A stretch of 64,000 nt of DNA from NCBI RefSeq assembly GCF_007290395.2, contig NZ_CP041656.2, positions 6,853,501 through 6,917,500 on the forward strand, read 5' to 3'. This DNA is from Bradyrhizobium cosmicum. GTDB taxonomy: Bacteria > Pseudomonadota > Alphaproteobacteria > Rhizobiales > Xanthobacteraceae. Position numbers and translations under genes: made by a program. The notes under the pieces are model-generated. The model was not told where the DNA came from. It saw only the letters and a list, made by a program, of their open reading frames with translations, and did not search any database. Of the stretch, positions 25,542 through 36,567 are shown piece by piece (within the stretch, counting starts at the first letter, position 1; each line of letters opens with the position of its first letter).

Positions 25542-26825
25542 CTAGTCACATTCGTATGTTGCGGCGACCTTTGAAAAGTCGAACTGAGCGAGCGCATCGG
25601 GATCGATCCAGAAATGAAGCACGCCCCCTGTGTTGGCATGCCAGTTGAAAAATGCCGGATCTCCCTGGATCTGAAGCAGCAGTATGTCCTCCATATGCTC
25701 TTCCGTGGCATTTTGCGGCCCGAAGCCATAGCCAAGCATCTGATGAATCGCCGAGCTAAAACGACGATTTTGGCCGTCTTTGACGGTGGGGGCCTTCCAA
25801 TGATTCTGCCGCACTAGATTGGCGAGGTAGCCGAGAGGAACGTCATCGCAAGCATCCGCACTCTGGGCCGCTAGACAACGGATGGTGTAGTTGATGGCAT
25901 GACCGAGATCCGCTGCAATCGAGAATGCAGAGGTGAACACCTGTCCGACCATCGTCCCGTATGCCTCGGCGACGCCGACCCACCAAGCGCGGAAGGCCAA
26001 TTTGGCATCCGCATCAACGTCATCCAGCGGGGTCAATGCCCGGCAGCGCTCGAGCCATCCAATGGCACCGCGGCGAAGGCGCTGCAGCTCTGCCGCCACC
26101 TCGTCGGTCAGCGACTTGTCATGGGCCTCACGGGTTAGGTCGAGCCGAACGTGCCACAATACCGACCGGACGACATGCGTGATGAGCAGCCAGTTGAAGG
26201 GCCACTCCACGTCTTTCGCATATTCCTCTACCGTTCGGTATTGCAGCAAGTCTCGCGTATCAGGCTCACCCGGGCCCAATGCTCGGGAAAGCGATTCGAT
26301 CAGCACTTCGCCTCCGACCACATCGTCGTGAAAGTCGAAATCGCGAAACGGCCGAAAGGAGAGCGGGTACTTGAACTCGACCTTGGAGTGAAAATCGAGG
26401 ACCGGATCAAGCCATTTGACCTGGGCATCGCCGTTGGGGTCGGCGAGCGGCATTAGGTCTGGCGGTGGCGTTCGCTCAGGGTAGGCGTTACCACCCGCGG
26501 GGCTATACAGAACGCGGCAGGGAGGATTTCCTTCGTCGACAAATACGGAGCTGCAGAAGAAAAAAAGTGTACCGCGTTTCGGAAGCGGCGACCACTTCGA
26601 GCCAGGCACATCTGCAAGGTCGACCTGCGCCACGAAAGTTAGCGCGACCGTCTCCAGCTCGACATTCGCCCTGACGTCGGCCCTCGGCCACTCGAACTGC
26701 GGCGGCAGCCTGGGAAGACCGCCGAAGAAACTACTCCCCGGGTGGACGAACGGCACTGGCAAATCGCTGCGCCTGACGAGCACTGCAGGCAGTGCTGTTT
26801 CTTCAAGCTCCTCCCGTTCAGACAT
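25542..26825 (-). CDS. DUF1963 domain protein (YwqG-like), function unknown
   Basis: This 427-residue protein carries a DUF1963-type region in its first half: FFGGLPRLPPQFEWPR, LTFVAQVDLADVPGS, RGTLFFFCSS. The second half contains WKAPTVKDGQN, HQMLGYG and HFWIDPDAL near the end, matching the family pattern that closes with a water-soluble beta sandwich. It has no signal peptide or membrane segment. Base use looks less GC-rich than the neighbours, suggesting separate acquisition. The start at 26825 is chosen because the family-like sequence begins soon after; a TTG at 26882 is the alternative. Function is unknown. Confidence 0.75.
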   Translation of the reverse strand: MSEREELEETALPAVLVRRSDLPVPFVHPGSSFFGGLPRLPPQFEWPRADVRANVELETVALTFVAQVDLADVPGSKWSPLPKRGTLFFFCSSVFVDEGNPPCRVLYSPAGGNAYPERTPPPDLMPLADPNGDAQVKWLDPVLDFHSKVEFKYPLSFRPFRDFDFHDDVVGGEVLIESLSRALGPGEPDTRDLLQYRTVEEYAKDVEWPFNWLLITHVVRSVLWHVRLDLTREAHDKSLTDEVAAELQRLRRGAIGWLERCRALTPLDDVDADAKLAFRAWWVGVAEAYGTMVGQVFTSAFSIAADLGHAINYTIRCLAAQSADACDDVPLGYLANLVRQNHWKAPTVKDGQNRRFSSAIHQMLGYGFGPQNATEEHMEDILLLQIQGDPAFFNWHANTGGVLHFWIDPDALAQFDFSKVAATYECD

Positions 26826-26966
26826 TTGCCGCGGAAACCCCCAACGACCTTCACGTGTACGAGACGCATCGAACCACTCCAATTTGGCCTAGACAAGCGC
26901 TTCTTGGCTGCAACGGGAAGGTTTGTCTTAGGATCTCGACCGGACGGAGTTAGCTGCCTGGAGAGG

Positions 26967-28148
26967 TCACTCGCCCGGGACCAGCCGAGCAAGCGGCAGT
27001 TGCGCCGAGCGCCGCAGCCTGCGGCGCGACAGATAGAGCAGGAGTCCGGTAACCGAAAACAGCGGCATCAAGGCCGCGGCGATCATGAAGGCGAGCTTGC
27101 CGGGCCAGCCCAGGATTGCGCCACGATGGATGTCGAGGACGTTGGCGATGATCTTCTCGCCGAAGGTCTTGTCGGCATAACGCTCCGCCGAGACCAGCTG
27201 ACCGGTGATCGCATCGATGCGGAATTCGTCGCGCGTGGTGTCGAGCGTGGAGTCTTTCCCCCAGGATCGGATCCGGATCACCGTGCCCGGACCCACGGGC
27301 AGCGTCAGCAAGGCCTTGGAGAAGCGCCCGCCTTCCTCGTGCAGGAACGTGGTCCATGCGCGATCGAATCCCACTTGCGGGGCCGGCTCGGGACGACTGG
27401 ATGAGCGCGGCTGTTTCGGCTGCATCTTCGCGGCGGCGACATGCGGGCGCGACAGCAGCCAGACGACGCCGTCCTTGTACCAGTCGAACGAGTACCACAG
27501 CCCCGTGAGCGTCATCACCACATAGATCGGGAGGACCCAGGTGCCGATCACGGCGTGCAGCGACCGATGCAGACCGCGGCCCCTGAGCCCGAGATTGGGT
27601 TTCAGCCACATCTTCACATTGCTAGCGCGGCGCGGCCAGCGCAGCACGAGGCCGGAGATGAGCATGACGATGAGGCCAAGCGCGGCGATGCCGGTGATCT
27701 GGCGCCCCCAGCCCTTCGCATCGCCGGGAATGAGCAGCCAGCGATGCAGCCGGCGGACGGTCGCGAAAAATTCCTCGCCGCGCGGCGAACCCAGCACGCG
27801 GGCATCATAGGGATCGACATAGAGCGAGGTTCGCCGCGCGCCCTGCTCGTCGCGACCGAAGCGGACACGCACCGCCGCGGACGGATCGCTCGACAGCGTG
27901 ACCGCGGCGACCTTGCCGGCGACCTGCGCCGCCTCCAGCCGCGCTACCAGCTCATCCGGCATCAAGGGCGGCGCCTGACGCGGCGCGACCTGTATGATGC
28001 CGCCGTTCAGATGCTCGACGATCTCGTCCTCGAAGCTCATGACCGAGCCAGTCAGCGCGATCAGGGCAAGCAGCAGCGCGAGCACGAGGCCCGCGATGGA
28101 GTGGACCTGGAGCAGGGCCACCTTGATCTTATGTGCCGCCTTACGCAT
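26967..28148 (-). CDS. PepSY-domain inner-membrane protein linked to siderophore uptake (FegB-like)
   Basis: This 393-residue protein has four membrane segments: near residues 17-37, 147-167 (ITGIAALGLIVMLISGLVL), 197-217 (LPIYVVMTLTGLWYSF region) and 358-375. Two PepSY-type periplasmic regions lie between them. The HSIAGL and LHRSLHAVIGTWVL histidine motifs fit haem or iron-reductase roles described for this family. It lies 56 bp after the TonB receptor gene, like fegB after fegA in Bradyrhizobium japonicum. Reduction of imported ferric siderophore is the likely role, by family and context. Confidence 0.87.
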   Translation of the reverse strand: MRKAAHKIKVALLQVHSIAGLVLALLLALIALTGSVMSFEDEIVEHLNGGIIQVAPRQAPPLMPDELVARLEAAQVAGKVAAVTLSSDPSAAVRVRFGRDEQGARRTSLYVDPYDARVLGSPRGEEFFATVRRLHRWLLIPGDAKGWGRQITGIAALGLIVMLISGLVLRWPRRASNVKMWLKPNLGLRGRGLHRSLHAVIGTWVLPIYVVMTLTGLWYSFDWYKDGVVWLLSRPHVAAAKMQPKQPRSSSRPEPAPQVGFDRAWTTFLHEEGGRFSKALLTLPVGPGTVIRIRSWGKDSTLDTTRDEFRIDAITGQLVSAERYADKTFGEKIIANVLDIHRGAILGWPGKLAFMIAAALMPLFSVTGLLLYLSRRRLRRSAQLPLARLVPGE

Positions 28149-28204
28149 CAGCGCTCGCCTTCGTCATCGGCTCGAGCTGGAATCGTTGTGCCGCAATACC
28201 ATTC

Positions 28205-30523
28205 CTAGAACTTCACCGTTGCCGACAGCGACACGCGGCGCGCATCTCCGATCGCGACGTTCAGATTGTTGACGGCGGAAGGATAATAGACGGTGTCGAA
28301 CAGATTCTTGACGTTGAACTGGTAGACCACCGGCGTGTTCTGGTATTTCGTCTCATAGGTCGCGAAGATATCGGCGACCACATAGGATGGCAGGAAGAAG
28401 GTGTTGGTGGAATCGCCCGGGCGATCGCCGACATAGCGCGCGCCGCCGCCGAGCCGCAGCTGGCCCGGCAAGGCCGTGCCGAAGTCATAGACCAGATAGA
28501 GCGAAGCCGTGTTCATCGCGACGTTCTGCAGCTTCCTGCCATAGAGCGTCGGGTCTTCGGACGCCGTCACCCGCGCGTCGGTGTAGCCATAGCTGCCGAT
28601 CAAGGCCCAGCTATCGGTGAGCCTGCCGGTGACATCCAGCTCGACGCCGCGCGAGTGGGCACGGCCGACGGTGTGGAGCTCCACCACGCCCGCGCTGTTC
28701 GTCTTCGTCGTCTGCACGTTCTTCTTGTCGAGATCGTAGACCGCCAGCGTACCGGAGATGCGCTTGTTCAGATCGAATTTTACGCCGGTCTCGTATGATA
28801 CGCCCTCTTCCGGCGCGACATTGGAATCGATCACGATCCCGATCGGCGCGATGGTCGAATTCGGCTTCAACGATTGGGTATAGCTCGCATAGAGCGAGAT
28901 CTGGTCGGTGAGCTTGAAAATGGCGCCGCCGAGCGGAAGCACCTTGTCCTGGGAGACATTGGTGTTCGTGATGAAGGGCTTTCCACGTCCGGCGATCTGG
29001 TCGTAGTCCATGTAGCGCACGCCGCCCACCAGCGCGAAGCGTTCGGTGAGATGCAGCGTGTCCTGGACGAACAGCGACCATTGGCCGAGCTTGTCGGTCT
29101 GAGCGCTGTCGGGGTTTGACACCGTCGTGCCCGGTCCAATCAACCCATAGACCGGATTGTAGACGTTGATGGCAGGCGTTGCCTGCCGGATCAGATTGTC
29201 GCGGTAGATGGTGCGATACTGGCCGTCGCCGCCGAACACCACCTCGTTACGCATGTTGCCGAGCCAGATGCCGCCCGAGACATAGGATGTCCCATAGCTG
29301 ACATTGCTGAGCGAACCCTGCGTGCCGTCATTGCTGCGTGTCTCTGCGCCGGTCGTGAAGTTGATGCCGGTGATGCGGAGCTGATTGGCGCTGAAGGTCT
29401 CGGTGTTGTAGCTGTACCCGGCGTAGAGCTTCCAGTCCTGGTTGAAGCGGTGCTCGACCGAGGCCTGGATCAGGTCGGACGTGCCCCATGTGTTGTTGAA
29501 GGGCTCGTCGAGCCGGCGCGTCGCGGGAACCGCGAGCGGGGTTTTCGTGACAGGATTGAACGCGGTGCCGCGGTCGAACGGATAGATGAATTCGCGGTGC
29601 TCGTAGTTGAGCTGAACCGTGGTGTCCTGGCCATACCAGGCCAGTGACGGCGCAACCAGCATCTCGCGGTGGCGACCGAAATTCCGCCAGTAGTCCTCAC
29701 TGACGCCGTAGCCGATGAAGCGATAGGCAAGGCCCTGGTCCCCGATCGGACCGGTGACGTCGAGCAGGCCGTCGGCCCCCGTCTTGGAGGCGCTGAACGC
29801 CGAGCCAAGCAGCGTGACCGAACCGTGCTGGTAGAGTTCCGGACGCTTGCTGATGGTGTTGACAATGCCGCCGGGGTCCATGATGCCGTAGAGCAGCGAG
29901 GCCGGTCCCTTCAGCACCTCGACGCTTTCGACCGCGGGATTGAAGCTGCGCCCCTGCACCAGCGGCATCCCGTTGCGCATAATCGAGCCGTCGCGATTGT
30001 CGCCGAAGCCGCGGCGGATCACCGCGTCCTGGCTGCCGGCGAGCGTATTGGTCTGGGTGATGCCGGAGACGTTGATCAGCGCGTCGTCGATGTTGCGCGG
30101 CAGCTGGTCCTTGAGAACCTGCTCGGGCACGACGTTGACGGCCTGCGAAGTGTTGAGCGCCGAGGCGCCGCTGCGCAGCGTAGTCGAACTCGGCATCGCG
30201 CGATAGCCGAGCTTGGCGGCCTGTTGCGCGGCGGCTTGCGCGGCCGCGCGCTCGGACAATGTCGGCGCTGCGGGAGCGTCGGCATTCCGGTTGCGCTGAC
30301 GTGCGGTCGTTTGCGTGCGGCGTTGCGACGATTCCGACGCCCGTGCAGGCTTCGGCCGTTGCACCGGAGCATCCACCGTCACCGGTGGCAATGCGGATTG
30401 CGCCTGCGCGATCGTCGTATTGGAGGGGAGCTCGGCGAGCAGCACGGCTGCTCCAATGAGAAGACCTACACGGCTCTTGCCGGCATGATGACCCCGGATC
30501 GGGTCATCCGCATTGACACGCAC
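28205..30523 (-). CDS. TonB-dependent ferric siderophore receptor (FegA-like)
   Basis: This 772-residue outer-membrane receptor begins with an N-terminal hydrophobic leader (VGLLIGAAVLLAELPS), then a Pro/Arg/Ala-rich stretch. The plug domain holds ALINVSGITQTNT, DAVIRRGFGDNRDGS, VEVLKGPASLLYGIMDPGG and VNTISKRPE. The 22-strand barrel ends in a C-terminal phenylalanine (LSATVKF). Barrel sequence such as ITSRYTQSLKPNS-like YASYTQSLKPNST is typical of the hydroxamate siderophore receptors. The start appears to be GTG at 30523. It forms an operon with the PepSY protein, and a probable Irr-type box lies at 30620-30636. The ligand is not determinable from sequence. Confidence 0.9.
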   Translation of the reverse strand: MRVNADDPIRGHHAGKSRVGLLIGAAVLLAELPSNTTIAQAQSALPPVTVDAPVQRPKPARASESSQRRTQTTARQRNRNADAPAAPTLSERAAAQAAAQQAAKLGYRAMPSSTTLRSGASALNTSQAVNVVPEQVLKDQLPRNIDDALINVSGITQTNTLAGSQDAVIRRGFGDNRDGSIMRNGMPLVQGRSFNPAVESVEVLKGPASLLYGIMDPGGIVNTISKRPELYQHGSVTLLGSAFSASKTGADGLLDVTGPIGDQGLAYRFIGYGVSEDYWRNFGRHREMLVAPSLAWYGQDTTVQLNYEHREFIYPFDRGTAFNPVTKTPLAVPATRRLDEPFNNTWGTSDLIQASVEHRFNQDWKLYAGYSYNTETFSANQLRITGINFTTGAETRSNDGTQGSLSNVSYGTSYVSGGIWLGNMRNEVVFGGDGQYRTIYRDNLIRQATPAINVYNPVYGLIGPGTTVSNPDSAQTDKLGQWSLFVQDTLHLTERFALVGGVRYMDYDQIAGRGKPFITNTNVSQDKVLPLGGAIFKLTDQISLYASYTQSLKPNSTIAPIGIVIDSNVAPEEGVSYETGVKFDLNKRISGTLAVYDLDKKNVQTTKTNSAGVVELHTVGRAHSRGVELDVTGRLTDSWALIGSYGYTDARVTASEDPTLYGRKLQNVAMNTASLYLVYDFGTALPGQLRLGGGARYVGDRPGDSTNTFFLPSYVVADIFATYETKYQNTPVVYQFNVKNLFDTVYYPSAVNNLNVAIGDARRVSLSATVKF

Positions 30524-30603
30524 TCTCGCCCCACTTCAATTCTGCAACAACTACGAAGCTTGCGCGTCTAGCAATCGTAGCGAATGAAGAGAACCGTAGG
30601 CGG

Positions 30604-30636
30604 CGTTGAATCGCTCTAGTATTGAATCGTTCTAAA
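30604..30636. promoter_or_regulatory. Probable Irr (iron control) box with a tandem degenerate copy
   Basis: The segment TATTGAA TCG TTCTAAA (30620-30636) matches the Irr-box pattern TTTAGAA-N3-TTCTAAA in one perfect arm (TTCTAAA) and 5 of 7 bases of the other. A weaker copy, CGTTGAA TCG CTCTAGT, lies directly before it at 16-bp spacing (shared TTGAATCG). It is about 100 bp upstream of the TonB receptor start, where an iron-responsive site is expected. Confidence 0.45.
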
Positions 30637-30725
30637 CAGTGATCGGCGCCAATCGGCAATCACGAATTGCCGTGATGATACGTTGCGCGCGAATTCGCGG
30701 CATGGTGTTACGGCGTCGTGCGATC

Positions 30726-31613
30726 TCACGCGGTAGCCGGCGTGATCAACTCGTCGAGCCTTCGCTTAAGCGCGGCGCCGTCGGACAGGGCACGCAGCGG
30801 CGGTCGCACGCGAAGCCAGCTTGCATCGCCGGTCTGCGCGGCGAGAATGGCCTTCAGCGTCGCCAGGAAGGATGGCGACTTCACCACGATGTCAACCGCG
30901 GCCTGCATGCGCGCTTCGACGTCCTTACCTTCGATCATCGCCTTGACCAGTTCCGGCGCGATGTTGGCCATGCCGCAGATGGTGCCGGCACCACCGCCGG
31001 CAATCGCGCGGGCGATGTCGGTCTCATTGCCGACGGTGATGGCAAGCTCGGGGCTGGCTGCGCGAAACGCCTGGAACTGCTTGAAGTCGCCGCTGGAGTC
31101 TTTCAGGCCCGCCACCACCCTGCCGTAACGCTTGCGCAAATTCGCGGCAACGCTGGTCGGGATCGCGACGCCGGAGACCTGGGGGATGTGGTAGAGATAG
31201 GCGCGCAGGCGATTGTCGGCGACGCCATCGAAGATCGCGGCGAAGGCATCCTCGATGCCTTCGGGCATCACGCTGCGATCGAAGTAGGGCGGCAGGTACA
31301 GCACGTGGCGCAGGCCGAGGCCGAGCACCGCGCGCGTCAGCGCGATGCTATCGCTGATGGCGGGAAAGCCGCCGCCGATGCCAATGCGCTCTGCCGCGAC
31401 ACCGGCCTCGAGCAACGCTTCGATGGTCGCGACGCGTTCACCGACATTGAACGAGGTGCCCTCGCCGGTGGTGCCGAACAGGACGACGCCGTCGACGCCC
31501 TTGCTGAAGAGCTGCCGGGCGTGGGCTGCGAGTTTGGCGGAATCCGTGCTGCCGTCCGTTGCCAGCGGTGTCGCCGACGCCACCCAGAACCCGCGAATTG
31601 CCTCCGTCATCAT
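30726..31613 (-). CDS. Dihydrodipicolinate synthase (DapA) family aldolase
   Basis: This 295-residue TIM-barrel class I aldolase has GVVLFGTTGEGTSFN (family GTTGE motif, about residues 43-57), the general-base tyrosine in YLYHIPQVSG, and the Schiff-base lysine in VVAGLKDSSGDF. It could cleave or dehydrate a keto-acid sugar derivative. It is unlikely to be the lysine-pathway enzyme, since it sits divergent from a FAD-linked hydroxyacid oxidase and its GntR regulator. The start at 31613 has AAAGGGCGG upstream. Confidence 0.85.
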   Translation of the reverse strand: MMTEAIRGFWVASATPLATDGSTDSAKLAAHARQLFSKGVDGVVLFGTTGEGTSFNVGERVATIEALLEAGVAAERIGIGGGFPAISDSIALTRAVLGLGLRHVLYLPPYFDRSVMPEGIEDAFAAIFDGVADNRLRAYLYHIPQVSGVAIPTSVAANLRKRYGRVVAGLKDSSGDFKQFQAFRAASPELAITVGNETDIARAIAGGGAGTICGMANIAPELVKAMIEGKDVEARMQAAVDIVVKSPSFLATLKAILAAQTGDASWLRVRPPLRALSDGAALKRRLDELITPATA

Positions 31614-31704
31614 AACCGCCCTTTGCTGCGTCCCCGAATCCACCCTCTGATCTGCGACGATCCTGAGTAGCCCGTTGACGCCCTGTTTTTGCTTTACTTT
31701 CTGA

Positions 31705-31723
31705 CTTGTACCTTACATACAAG
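31705..31723. promoter_or_regulatory. Probable GntR (FCD) operator between divergent genes
   Basis: A perfect inverted repeat (CTTGTA at 31705-31710, TACAAG at 31718-31723, spacer CCTTACA) lies in the 166-bp divergent gap between the DapA-like gene and the FAD oxidase gene. FCD-type GntR regulators bind TTGTA/TACAA-like palindromes, and the FCD regulator at 33199 is the third gene of the cluster. Control of both directions is inferred. Confidence 0.55.
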
Positions 31724-31779
31724 AAGAGCGCAAATCCTTTCCGCTTTCGTGGCGCAGCCAGATCCCAAGGAGGTCTCGC

Positions 31780-33192
31780 ATGAACATGGTGGCCCCCATT
31801 GAGCGCCCCGACCAGATGCTCGGCGCGCTGCGCGACAAGATCGGCGCGGCCGCGGTGCTGATCGGCACCGACGTGCCCGCGCGCAACTGCAACGACTGGA
31901 GCGCGAGCCTGCCGCAGTCACCCCTCGCGGTAATCCGCCCCGTCGATGCGCGAGGTGTTGCCGATGCGATTCTGACCTGCCGACAGGCGCACCTGCCGTT
32001 CGTGCCGCAGGGCGGATTGACCGGGCTCTGTCGCGGTGCCTCGCCCGAGCCGGGCTGGGTCGCGATCTCGCTCGAGCGCATGACCGGCATCGAGGAGATC
32101 GATCGCGCCTCGATGACGATGACGGTGAAAGCAGGCACGCCTCTGGAGACGATCCAGAAAGCCGCCGACGAGGCCGGCTTGTTCTTTCCGCTCGATCTCG
32201 GCTCGCGCGGCTCCTGCGCGATCGGCGGCAATCTCTCCACCAATGCCGGCGGCAACCGCGTGATCCGCTACGGCATGACGCGCGAACTGGTGCTTGGCCT
32301 GGAGGTGGTGCTGCCCGACGGCACCATCATCACCAATCTCAACAAGCTGATGAAGAACAATGCGGGCTATGACCTCAAGCATCTCTTCATCGGTTCGGAA
32401 GGCACGCTCGGCATCATCACCCGCGTGGTGCTGAAACTGTTCCCGAAGCCGCGCTCGACCATGGCTGCGCTGTGCGCGCTGAAGGATTATGCGGCGGTGA
32501 TCGCGCTGCTGGATGCGGCGCGATCCGGACTCGGCCCGCTGCTGTCGGCCTTCGAGGTGATGTGGCCGGATTACTGGGACGTGATTACGACGCGCGCGGG
32601 CGTCAAGCCGCCGGTCGCCGCTGGCGACAGCCTTTATGTGCTGGTGGAAGCGCAAGGCACCGACGAAAGCCTGGACGCGCCGCGCTTTCAGAGCTGGCTC
32701 GAAGAGCTGATGGAGCGTGGGCTGCTGGTCGATGCCGCCGTCGCGCAATCGCTGGCGCAGACGCAAGGCTTCTGGCGGGTCCGTGACATCTGCGCCGAGT
32801 TCGGCCAGGTGCTGGGACCGCACATCTCCTACGACATCGGACTTGCTGTGGCGCGGATGGACGAGTTCGTCGGGCGCTGCAAGACAGCGCTCGCCGAGGG
32901 CATCGCGGGCTGCGAGAGCGTCTATTACGGCCATATCGGCGACGGCAATCTGCATCTCGTCTCATGGGTTACGGGGCTCTCCGTCGAACCGCAGCCGAAG
33001 GAGGCGATGGACGCGATCATCTACGGCCTCGTGCGCGAGATGGGCGGCAGCGTCTCCGCCGAGCACGGCATCGGCACGCTGAAGAAAAAGTGGCTGGGTC
33101 ACGCCCGCAGCGAAGCCGAGATCGCGCTGATGCGGACGCTGAAGGCGGCGCTTGATCCCGATCATCTGCTCAATCCCGGCAAGGTATTCTGA
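31780..33192 (+). CDS. FAD-linked hydroxyacid oxidase/dehydrogenase (GlcD/D-2-hydroxyglutarate dehydrogenase type)
   Basis: This 470-residue VAO-family flavoprotein oxidises a D-2-hydroxyacid. The PP-loop FAD-binding region is PFVPQGGLTGLCRGASP (about residues 73-89), then SRGSCAIGGNLSTNAGGNRVIRYG in parts, and SEGTLGIITRVV. The substrate and metal motif YYGHIGDGNLHLVSW is near residues 381-395 and SAEHGIGTLKKKWL follows. GGAG precedes the ATG. The substrate (lactate, glycolate, hydroxyglutarate or a sugar-derived hydroxyacid) cannot be fixed from sequence. It is followed 6 bp later by the GntR gene. Confidence 0.9.
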   Translation: MNMVAPIERPDQMLGALRDKIGAAAVLIGTDVPARNCNDWSASLPQSPLAVIRPVDARGVADAILTCRQAHLPFVPQGGLTGLCRGASPEPGWVAISLERMTGIEEIDRASMTMTVKAGTPLETIQKAADEAGLFFPLDLGSRGSCAIGGNLSTNAGGNRVIRYGMTRELVLGLEVVLPDGTIITNLNKLMKNNAGYDLKHLFIGSEGTLGIITRVVLKLFPKPRSTMAALCALKDYAAVIALLDAARSGLGPLLSAFEVMWPDYWDVITTRAGVKPPVAAGDSLYVLVEAQGTDESLDAPRFQSWLEELMERGLLVDAAVAQSLAQTQGFWRVRDICAEFGQVLGPHISYDIGLAVARMDEFVGRCKTALAEGIAGCESVYYGHIGDGNLHLVSWVTGLSVEPQPKEAMDAIIYGLVREMGGSVSAEHGIGTLKKKWLGHARSEAEIALMRTLKAALDPDHLLNPGKVF

Positions 33193-33198
33193 GATCAT

Positions 33199-33864
33199 AT
33201 GCGATCGCTCAAGCTCGATACGCCGAAATCGCTGTCGCAGCGGGTGATGCAGCGGCTGCGGCAGGCCATCATCGACGGCGAGTTCGCGCTCGGCGCCGCC
33301 ATCTCGGAGGAGATGGTGGCGAACTCCTTCGGCGTCAGCCGCACGCCGGTGCGCGAGGCGATGGGCCTGCTGCAGGCGCAGGGTCTGGTGGTGATCCGGC
33401 CGCAGGTCGGCAGCTTCGTGTTCACGCCGAGCGCCGACGACATTGAAGCACTCTGCACTTTCCGCATCGCGCTCGAGCCCAAGGCCGCCGAGCTCGCCTT
33501 CCGCCATGACCGCGATGGCGCGGTCGCAACACTGAGCGAGGCGATCGCGGCGATGGAGCCCGCGGTCGCAGCCAAAGACAACATCGCCTATGGCCGCGCC
33601 GATGCCGCCTTTCACGAAGGCCTGTTCGCGCATTGCGGCAACCGCTATCTCGTCGAGTCCTACCAGCTCGCATCCAGCCGCGTTGCAGCACTCCGCACCA
33701 ATCTGACCTCGCCGATCGACGTACGCACCCGTTCCTCGTTCGACGAGCACCGCAAGCTGCTCGATCTGTTCGCGCACGGCGAGTTCGCGGCCTTCGAGGC
33801 CCTGATGACGACGCACATCACCAATTCGGGCGTGGTCTATGCCAAGGCGCTGACGGCGGATTGA
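33199..33864 (+). CDS. GntR-family regulator with FCD domain
   Basis: This 221-residue regulator has an N-terminal winged helix (AISEEMVANSFGVSRTPVREAMGLL) and a C-terminal FCD ligand domain with the metal-site pattern FHEGLF, H...EHRKLLDLFAHGEF and MTTHI. The 6-bp gap from the oxidase gene indicates one transcript. It probably represses the oxidase and the divergent aldolase by binding the palindrome at 31705-31723 until an organic-acid ligand is present. Confidence 0.9.
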   Translation: MRSLKLDTPKSLSQRVMQRLRQAIIDGEFALGAAISEEMVANSFGVSRTPVREAMGLLQAQGLVVIRPQVGSFVFTPSADDIEALCTFRIALEPKAAELAFRHDRDGAVATLSEAIAAMEPAVAAKDNIAYGRADAAFHEGLFAHCGNRYLVESYQLASSRVAALRTNLTSPIDVRTRSSFDEHRKLLDLFAHGEFAAFEALMTTHITNSGVVYAKALTAD

Positions 33865-33921
33865 GCGCATCGAGCGGTCTCGGTCGATGCCGCGCCGGCT
33901 TCATCACTGCCGTCAGAAGTT

Positions 33922-34200
33922 TCATTGCCCATGGAGCAATCGCATATCCGATGTCGGGCGCGGTGAGAGCCCTGAAGACGGATCGCTGAGGTGCATATGC
34001 GGCACGCGCACCATTCCCGGAGGCGATGAAATGCTCGCCATCAGCACCGGCGCAACCGGGGTGCGAGTGATCGAGACCGAGAACATCGCCAGCAGCGCGC
34101 AGAGCATGCAAAGCCTCATCCGCACCGTCCTGCGATCGGAGATCGGCAGAAACAGGAAAAACAACATCGCCAGGATCAGCAGCGCATCGACCAGAAACAT
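33922..34200 (-). CDS. Small membrane protein, unknown function
   Basis: This 92-residue frame starts at 34200 with a strong AAAGGGAGAG eight bases upstream. Two hydrophobic stretches are seen: VDALLILAMLFFLFLP (about 4-19) and CMLCALLAMFSVSI (about 31-44). The C-terminal half is proline- and serine-rich and ends LLHGQ. No family is recognised. The ribosome-binding site and membrane segments support it, while the lack of known relatives weakens it. Confidence 0.5.
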   Translation of the reverse strand: MFLVDALLILAMLFFLFLPISDRRTVRMRLCMLCALLAMFSVSITRTPVAPVLMASISSPPGMVRVPHMHLSDPSSGLSPRPTSDMRLLHGQ

Positions 34201-34533
34201 GGATCTCTCCCTTTGAAACTGGAGGGAGGATGGCGCGACGACGACTGCTAGTATGTGGACGGCATCACACACCTGATGGCACTGACCGCGCGCGGTAGGC
34301 GGGCACATCCGTGTCCGACTCGAGGATGCGCTGCTGGGCTCGACGGCAACCAATCTCCGCCTCGTCGAGGACGCGCTGCGGATGGTCCGCGCGCACGGTG
34401 GCGAGCCGGCCACAACGGCCGAGGTCCGGCAGGGGCTCGCGAACGGTTAACGCGGGCGCGCCGGCCGGATAGCTCCCGGCGGAACCGCAAATCTTCACGT
34501 GCCCGTCGGTTGTATTCGCGGGCCCGGAGTCCT
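34201..34533. other. Intergenic region, 333 bp, holding a gene remnant
   Basis: No intact gene is seen here. The stretch 34286-34450 is the C-terminal remnant described separately. The rest has no recognised promoter, RNA or repeat; the ygiQ promoter presumably lies between 34451 and 34533. Confidence 0.5.
34286..34450 (+). pseudogene. Remnant: C-terminus of a BKACE (DUF849, beta-keto acid cleavage) enzyme
   Basis: A 54-codon open stretch after a TGA (34283-34285) encodes [17 protein letters not shown], then [12 protein letters not shown] and [17 protein letters not shown], ending in TAA. This is the signature end of beta-keto acid cleavage enzymes (GGHVRVGLED, then a helix and PATPAEAR). 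No start codon or upstream catalytic part is present, so it is a decayed 3' end. Recognition is by motif; the match to VRVGLED is strong. Confidence 0.6.
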
Positions 34534-36567
<2,034 letters not shown>

